In this document: piece by piece, positions 7,551 to 12,261 of the stretch
How the letters are laid out: every line of letters begins with the position of its first letter
How positions within the stretch are numbered: the first letter of the stretch is position 1
Assembly: GCA_024275615.1 (NCBI GenBank)
Contig: JAJRYU010000096.1
Span: forward strand, 1-12,261
Origin: Planctomycetota bacterium
Lineage (GTDB): Bacteria; Planctomycetota; GCA-002687715; DRQF01
Reading direction: 5' to 3'
Length of the DNA: 12,261 nucleotides
Notes under the pieces: generated by a model
Told to the model about the DNA's origin: nothing
Seen by the model: the letters and a program-made list of their open reading frames with translations, nothing else
The model's database searches: none
Position numbers and translations under genes: made by a program

Positions 7551-9673
7551 TGAATCTCCAATTGCACGGCATTGCTCAGAGAAATACCAGTTGTTGAGTT
7601 GTAAATGGCGGCTTGAAAGGTAGTGAGGATTCCAGGGACGATCATGGGAGTAATGAATTGCACACCGCCTGTGCCAGTGACGTTGGTTTGAAAAAGAGGG
7701 TTGAAGCCCGTTGCCAAAGTGCCATCAAACATCAGGCCGACCCCAATGGGAATTCCCGTCAGAGGATCAGGCAAGCCGCCGATGTCCATTTGTCCGGCAT
7801 TCGGAAAAGTCGCGGCCACCGGGTTCAAAGAACCGAAGATGAGAAGAATGGGCTGCCCCGCTTCTCCTTCGAACGAAAAGTCAAGAGGTCCCCCAGGGCT
7901 TGCCAAAGCCGTGTAGGGACCATTCTCAAGGGTCGTGACTAACTCGTCGCCAACGCTGCGGGCTTGGTTGATATCGAAGATGGCCAAACCCGGCTGGGGT
8001 GCTTGACCTGGACCAATGGGATGGTCGGAGATTTCGACGTCGTCCAAACGAATAATGTGGGACGCCTGACCATTTGAGGTCGTCGCTCGAAAACGCAGTG
8101 AGATGACCTTGCCTTGAAAGGCGCTCAAATCTACAACTTGGCGAATCCAATCGATGACATACATGATTGGTGGCAAAGAGCCGATCGGCCCGTAAACATC
8201 CAGGGTCGTGCTGCCCGAAGGATACTCGATGACATCGACGCTCAGTGTATTGTCGGGAAAGTTCTGGGAATTCATGTTCTCGCTTGTAATCCAGAATTCA
8301 AGCCGTGGGTTGGCATTCGAACGAAGATCGAAAATGGGTGATAGAAGCCTGATGTCGCCATCGACTGAGAGGTTAAGCGGACCCACATAGTAGCCAAGAC
8401 CGACGATTCTTGTCGTATGATCCGGCGCACCATTGCCAGCTCTCCAATCAGCCAAAGGATGAGGACCATCCGTCAGATCTTGAAGCCAATCCGGCACCAG
8501 AACGTCGCCTGGGGTAGGCGTGCCATCGAAGGTCTCAAGATGAGGAAACTGGTCATAAACGTGGGCCCCTATCCCACGATAGAGTCGAGTCCGGATGTCA
8601 TTTACAGCCACAAGGTCCCCGGAGAAAGAGGCAGTGACATCGAGGCGATCCACTTGCAAAGCACTCATGTCCGCGAGGGTAGAGAAAGTGAAAGGTACCG
8701 TTTCGTTCATGTTGAGATTTGCTGTCAAAACCAGCACTTCAGTAACAGGTGCCAATCCTGGAAAGGCATAAGACAAAGAGACTGCCGTCCCGGCTGGCAA
8801 CATGGTTGTCCCGAGATTGCCAACGCGAACGGAGATAGTCTCGACCGTAGAAAAAGGCGTGTACGTGTGGGCGATTCTCACTGGACTGGTGATCTGAGTC
8901 ACAGCGATATCGGTTGTTGCCGCTGTGAGTTGACCCGCCATGCCTGCGAGAATCTCGGCTTGGCTCAGGGCACGATTCCAAATGCGAAACTCATCGATGA
9001 GACCGGGCCAAGATGCGCTGCTGAATCCGCCAATCGCGAGACCGTCTGCGGGGTCACCGACGATATCCACAAGTCCAGCCAAGGATCCCGATGTCTGAGG
9101 GACACCGTCAATGAACGGTGTCATGCTCATCGCGAGCGAGTCATGTACGAATGCGACATGACGCCATCCTGAGTTCGACGCAACGCCATTGGCTATAGCA
9201 AAAGGAGAACCACTTGCACTTACCGCGAGATTGCCGGTTCCCCACGCAGATGCTGACGTCTCTCTAACTCGAGGCGCACCAGCCAGCCATCCCAAGACAT
9301 ACCCGTTGCTCGTTGAGCCAGTTTTCTTGATCCACGTTTCAATCGTCCAATCGCCACTGTAATTTGTCGAAACGTTTGTCGAGCAGAGTGGCACGAAACC
9401 AACAGGAGAACGCGTATCCAAACACGCATTCCCGAATTTCGGGTCCAGCGTATCCCAAGTAGCCCCACCTTGCAGAGTGACGTTCGGAGTATTCGGAAAC
9501 CCGGGTACTGCTTGATTCAGCACGGTGTTTCCCGTTCCTGCGTTGAAACGAAGATAGAGTAACTCAGGACACTGCCCGACTGCGACTTGACACCCGGCCA
9601 AGAGCATAAGAATCCCAAGCGACAGTGTTCTTGCACAAGGCCAATCCACTGCGATTCGGTTTTTCTTCATCAT
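7547..9673 (-). CDS. Exported LamG-domain protein or lipoprotein with CARDB-like, MAM-like and conserved C-terminal domains
   Basis: A 708-aa exported protein. The N-terminus has a basic start, a hydrophobic core (about residues 17-27) and a perfect lipobox, Leu25-Ala-Gly-Cys28, so it may be lipid-anchored; cleavage by signal peptidase I after VAVG (33) is the alternative. Residues about 38-240 are a LamG/concanavalin-like lectin fold (ELLYLRFNAGTGN, WTIETWIKK, GWRHVAFVHD, PFIDGV, GLIDEFRIWNRALSQAEI). Residues about 255-365 are CARDB-like, about 375-550 MAM-like (FPHLETFD, PRLEFWI, VVDLSAFQGKVISLRFRA, IRLDDVEI), and about 558-708 match the C-terminal domain of the downstream protein. LamG domains bind carbohydrates or proteins; no catalytic residues are evident. 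AGGAGG 5 nt before ATG 9673 sets the start; a second ATG follows directly. This and the next gene are paralogues with different N-terminal modules. Confidence 0.85.
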   Translation of the reverse strand: MMKKNRIAVDWPCARTLSLGILMLLAGCQVAVGQCPELLYLRFNAGTGNTVLNQAVPGFPNTPNVTLQGGATWDTLDPKFGNACLDTRSPVGFVPLCSTNVSTNYSGDWTIETWIKKTGSTSNGYVLGWLAGAPRVRETSASAWGTGNLAVSASGSPFAIANGVASNSGWRHVAFVHDSLAMSMTPFIDGVPQTSGSLAGLVDIVGDPADGLAIGGFSSASWPGLIDEFRIWNRALSQAEILAGMAGQLTAATTDIAVTQITSPVRIAHTYTPFSTVETISVRVGNLGTTMLPAGTAVSLSYAFPGLAPVTEVLVLTANLNMNETVPFTFSTLADMSALQVDRLDVTASFSGDLVAVNDIRTRLYRGIGAHVYDQFPHLETFDGTPTPGDVLVPDWLQDLTDGPHPLADWRAGNGAPDHTTRIVGLGYYVGPLNLSVDGDIRLLSPIFDLRSNANPRLEFWITSENMNSQNFPDNTLSVDVIEYPSGSTTLDVYGPIGSLPPIMYVIDWIRQVVDLSAFQGKVISLRFRATTSNGQASHIIRLDDVEISDHPIGPGQAPQPGLAIFDINQARSVGDELVTTLENGPYTALASPGGPLDFSFEGEAGQPILLIFGSLNPVAATFPNAGQMDIGGLPDPLTGIPIGVGLMFDGTLATGFNPLFQTNVTGTGGVQFITPMIVPGILTTFQAAIYNSTTGISLSNAVQLEIQ
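7556..7559 (-). promoter_or_regulatory. Ribosome binding site inside the end of the preceding gene
   Basis: GGAG is encoded within the last codons of the LamG protein gene, just before the overlapping stop and start codons at 7547-7550. This arrangement favours translational coupling. Confidence 0.6.
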
Positions 9674-9678
9674 GAAAA

Positions 9679-9684
9679 CCTCCT
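9679..9684 (-). promoter_or_regulatory. Consensus Shine-Dalgarno overlapping the upstream stop codon
   Basis: AGGAGG, 5 nt before the ATG at 9673, shares bases with the TAG stop (9683-9685) of the hydrolase gene. Ribosomes ending the hydrolase could restart here, coupling expression of the two genes. Confidence 0.75.
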
Positions 9685-12261
9685 ATGGCCTGCGATAAGG
9701 CCTGCGCATGCGCCATTCTTGAATGTGCTTGTCAGCGGGAGCCGCTCGATTCATGAGTACATTGTAGCCACGCCCAGACCGCAGTTTTTGTTGTGGTTCC
9801 TGAGGTCCTTGGGAAGGATTCGGATTGTTGTTCATGGCTATGGCAGCTGGAGTAATCGTTCTCACCAAGGGCACAGGAATATTCCAATAGGCGTAGTCGC
9901 CTTTGTCCATACCCCATAAGACCATCGCAGTACGAGGGTCGTCCCCCACATAGTTGGGTGCCAAATAATCCGTGTGGAAAAGGACAGCCCCCGCCTCCAT
10001 TGAAGAAGGAAAATCATTGTTGGACGCACCACTAATCACTGTCCCTTGGTAAGGATCCATGGTCAAGCCAGACTCAAAGAACATGGCCGATTGGTTCAGT
10101 TCCGTAAAGAGCCTTGTGGTTGTGGGGAAGGGCCAACCTATAGTTGAAACACCATAGACAACCAAACCGGAATTCGACGATGGTGGAAAAACCTGAGTCG
10201 GCGCAGTGGGGCAACCAATGGTCTCCGCAAGTGCATTGACATAGGCTACGATATCGCTCGTTGGCACAAACCCCGAAGACCAGTATCCGTCTGTGGAATC
10301 GGGCAGAAAAGGCTGGGCCAAATACTCAACAGCCTCATCGGGCCGGATTCTGAAGTCTGAAAGCCTAACGGGCACCGAAGTAAGGGATTCTTCGGCCCAA
10401 TAGCCGTCGAATGCCGTGTTGCCTTGAAACTCTAAGACCTCCCACGCCTTAATCACGTTTGGAGTAAACTGACCAGTACCATCCCATGAGATTTCGTGCG
10501 AGCATCGCTTCAAGAACCTGATCTTGTCACCATGACGAAATGGACTAGGCATCGCATCATTGCTATCCGCGGTACGCAACCAACGATCAGGGCCGACGAC
10601 CGAAGACCGATTATCTTGAAGCCCATCAAAGAGATCCTCCAAGGTGGTGAGCTTCCGAACTGAGATACTTGACCCTGGGGTAATGGTCGTGGCTTGAGTG
10701 TCGTTGCTGAGCCAGTCTTGGAGCGTCAGGCTATTCCCTGAGGCCGAATCAAGGAACCACCAATGTCCCTCTAAGCCATGGTCCTCTGGATTCGGGCTCA
10801 CGTTGGCAGACGACAGAGGCAAAGAAATTCGCCCTGGACGTCTGGAAGATGTACTCCAGTCTTCGGAGATCATGGCGTAGTATTGATAGTCAAAAGTTTC
10901 TGTCGGATAGGTCGGTGAAGGGGAAATCACGGCGAGAGCACTTGGAAATGCAGCCGTGTTGGCGGTCGTCCAAACTGTCTGTCCAGAAGCCCCTGCGGCT
11001 GCTCCATCGACCCGCACCCGCCACTCAGTGGGCGTTTGAAACGGATAGCAAATCAAGTTGGCTCGTGGCTGAGGCGATCCAACGTTGGGATTGTCGCGGA
11101 GGATCAGCATGCGGTGAACTCCAACAGGAGCCGTCGTAACTTCGAAAAACTCTGCACTGGCCCCCGAAACGCGGAACGCCACACGATAGAAGACTTCGCC
11201 TACTGCAGCTACTGGTCGAGTCAAGGTAACCTCAAATAGGGAAGGGGCGACCGAGACAACAGTGTAAGCCTGTGTCTCGAGCTTCCATTCGGGAAAGAAG
11301 CGCACGACCGGATCTAGAGGATCTTCGTTGTCGTCCCAAAGTGCCGCAACCGATTGGACGAAATAACGACTCGGATCTGTGCCTTTGCCTTCGAATCTCA
11401 TCGTGATGTCCCAGTTCGCAAAAGTCGAATCGAGTTTCTTCTTCATCGAAGTAATGCGAAAGGTCCGAAACGGGTCTTCTAGTTCGGTATTGCCACTTGC
11501 TGTGGATGGAAGGGGCGCCGTCAATTCTTCATGAATGAATTCGTTGCCATCATTTTGTCCATCACCGTCCGTATCCCATTCGTTGATACTCCATGGTGCC
11601 TCTAAATTGTCGTTGAGCCCGTCGAGATCAGTATCGTTAATGCCACGGAGATGCAGGTCAAAGAAATCAGCACGGATCTCTTCCTGTTTGACATCCATGT
11701 CACGCCAACCGTGTCGCTGGCCCATCCGAGGATATTGAGTCAGAAACGACAATCCTATGTTCGCATACTCATTCCTAAACCTTTCTGCTTGATAGGGCAC
11801 AACAACGGAATCGGTATCACCGAAGACGTAGAGGACCGGGGGATCAGTGGCATCAATGAGATCGACAATATTGAAGCCATTGAACATTGTGGCCCAATCG
11901 GATGGAATGGCCTTGTAAGAGGTATACATGTCCATGTCGCTGTTTAGCAATGTCCTCAGCGTTTGAGTAATCATGGCTGGAAATGGAGGAGGCGAGGAAA
12001 ACGTAAAACTCAACGTATCGAAATGACGGTCACGCCAGAGATTATTCGAAGGGTTGCGAGCAGGTGTATAGGGCCCCGTCTTGTCAGCAAGATAGAGCTC
12101 CGGAAAGAAGAAAGAGGAAGGAACTAACAACTGCACGTCGTCCAAGAGGCCACCATTTTGAGGAAAATTCATCTGCTGGCTTGAGGGTAGGTGACTCGGC
12201 AAGCCCAAGTAAGTGGGTTGAGGAAAAGTCGGGGAAAGATCGACATGCGCAAACGCGGAAG
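9683..12261 (-). CDS. Alpha/beta-hydrolase fused to calcium-binding repeats and a long unrecognised C-terminal region (5' end outside window)
   Basis: The reading frame is open to the right edge, so the N-terminus is missing; a TTG at 12208 is not a credible start. About 859 residues are visible. The first part looks like the C-terminal half of an alpha/beta-hydrolase: PPVLYVFGDTDSVV carries the likely catalytic Asp (codon 11810-11812) and GQRHGW the likely catalytic His (11711-11713). The nucleophile Ser would lie outside the window or be absent. Two thrombospondin type 3-like calcium loops follow (11540-11635), DTDLDGLNDNLE and DTDGDGQNDGNE, which point to an extracellular protein. The remaining roughly 600 residues, rich in aromatic residues and Ser/Thr/Pro, match no family I can name; they end in a basic tail (RMRRPYRRP). 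It is the upstream gene of a coupled operon. An esterase, peptidase or polymer depolymerase role is possible; substrate unknown. Confidence 0.75.
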   Translation of the reverse strand, partial: SAFAHVDLSPTFPQPTYLGLPSHLPSSQQMNFPQNGGLLDDVQLLVPSSFFFPELYLADKTGPYTPARNPSNNLWRDRHFDTLSFTFSSPPPFPAMITQTLRTLLNSDMDMYTSYKAIPSDWATMFNGFNIVDLIDATDPPVLYVFGDTDSVVVPYQAERFRNEYANIGLSFLTQYPRMGQRHGWRDMDVKQEEIRADFFDLHLRGINDTDLDGLNDNLEAPWSINEWDTDGDGQNDGNEFIHEELTAPLPSTASGNTELEDPFRTFRITSMKKKLDSTFANWDITMRFEGKGTDPSRYFVQSVAALWDDNEDPLDPVVRFFPEWKLETQAYTVVSVAPSLFEVTLTRPVAAVGEVFYRVAFRVSGASAEFFEVTTAPVGVHRMLILRDNPNVGSPQPRANLICYPFQTPTEWRVRVDGAAAGASGQTVWTTANTAAFPSALAVISPSPTYPTETFDYQYYAMISEDWSTSSRRPGRISLPLSSANVSPNPEDHGLEGHWWFLDSASGNSLTLQDWLSNDTQATTITPGSSISVRKLTTLEDLFDGLQDNRSSVVGPDRWLRTADSNDAMPSPFRHGDKIRFLKRCSHEISWDGTGQFTPNVIKAWEVLEFQGNTAFDGYWAEESLTSVPVRLSDFRIRPDEAVEYLAQPFLPDSTDGYWSSGFVPTSDIVAYVNALAETIGCPTAPTQVFPPSSNSGLVVYGVSTIGWPFPTTTRLFTELNQSAMFFESGLTMDPYQGTVISGASNNDFPSSMEAGAVLFHTDYLAPNYVGDDPRTAMVLWGMDKGDYAYWNIPVPLVRTITPAAIAMNNNPNPSQGPQEPQQKLRSGRGYNVLMNRAAPADKHIQEWRMRRPYRRP

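Noticed and set aside
8417..9172. A 251-codon plus-strand open frame within the LamG gene
   Set aside because: It is antisense to the clear LamG/CARDB-like coding sequence; the translation is rich in Arg, Cys and His, as expected for a shadow frame.
12206..12208. TTG as the start codon of the hydrolase gene
   Set aside because: The frame stays open to the window edge, no ribosome binding site or signal peptide is present there, and the hydrolase fold would lack its first half; the gene is truncated by the window.
1..12261. CRISPR array, tRNA, rRNA, transposase or phage genes
   Set aside because: No regularly spaced repeats, cloverleaf-like segments or mobile-element protein motifs were found on either strand.

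Overview
The window holds seven protein-coding genes and no RNA gene, mobile element or CRISPR array. Gene density is high and no gap exceeds about 190 bases. The style suggests a free-living bacterium with a large exported proteome, most likely a planctomycete (Saltatorellus/Poly30-like) or a relative. That placement rests on the flavour of the two long secreted multidomain proteins, on their shared C-terminal domain, and on the carboxypeptidase Q-like M28 enzyme. It is an inference, because no phylogenetic marker is present.

Left part (1-5378): a plus-strand MBOAT membrane O-acyltransferase of the AlgI type lies first. Two minus-strand exported peptidases follow: an M28 zinc aminopeptidase/carboxypeptidase (1630-3102) and, upstream of it in transcription order, a C1B (PepC/bleomycin hydrolase-like) cysteine peptidase with a signal peptide (3268-4401). 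A long GC-rich hairpin separates the two peptidase genes. The cysteine peptidase is transcribed divergently from a stand-alone 5'-3' exonuclease gene (4482-5378). Their 80-bp shared promoter region carries an imperfect tandem direct repeat that could be an operator.

Right part (5565-12261): three large minus-strand genes form a tight operon that enters the window from the right edge. In transcription order they are: a 5'-truncated alpha/beta-hydrolase fused to calcium-binding repeats and about 600 residues of unrecognised sequence; a LamG-containing exported protein or lipoprotein; and an exported paralogue with a different N-terminal domain. Each downstream gene has its Shine-Dalgarno sequence placed over or inside the end of the preceding gene, so the three products are probably translationally coupled and made together. 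The second and third proteins share a chain of CARDB-like, MAM-like and conserved C-terminal domains, and differ in their N-terminal module. This looks like an extracellular or cell-surface system with one hydrolase and two modular binding proteins. It is the least explained and most interesting part of the window. The substrate cannot be read from the sequence.
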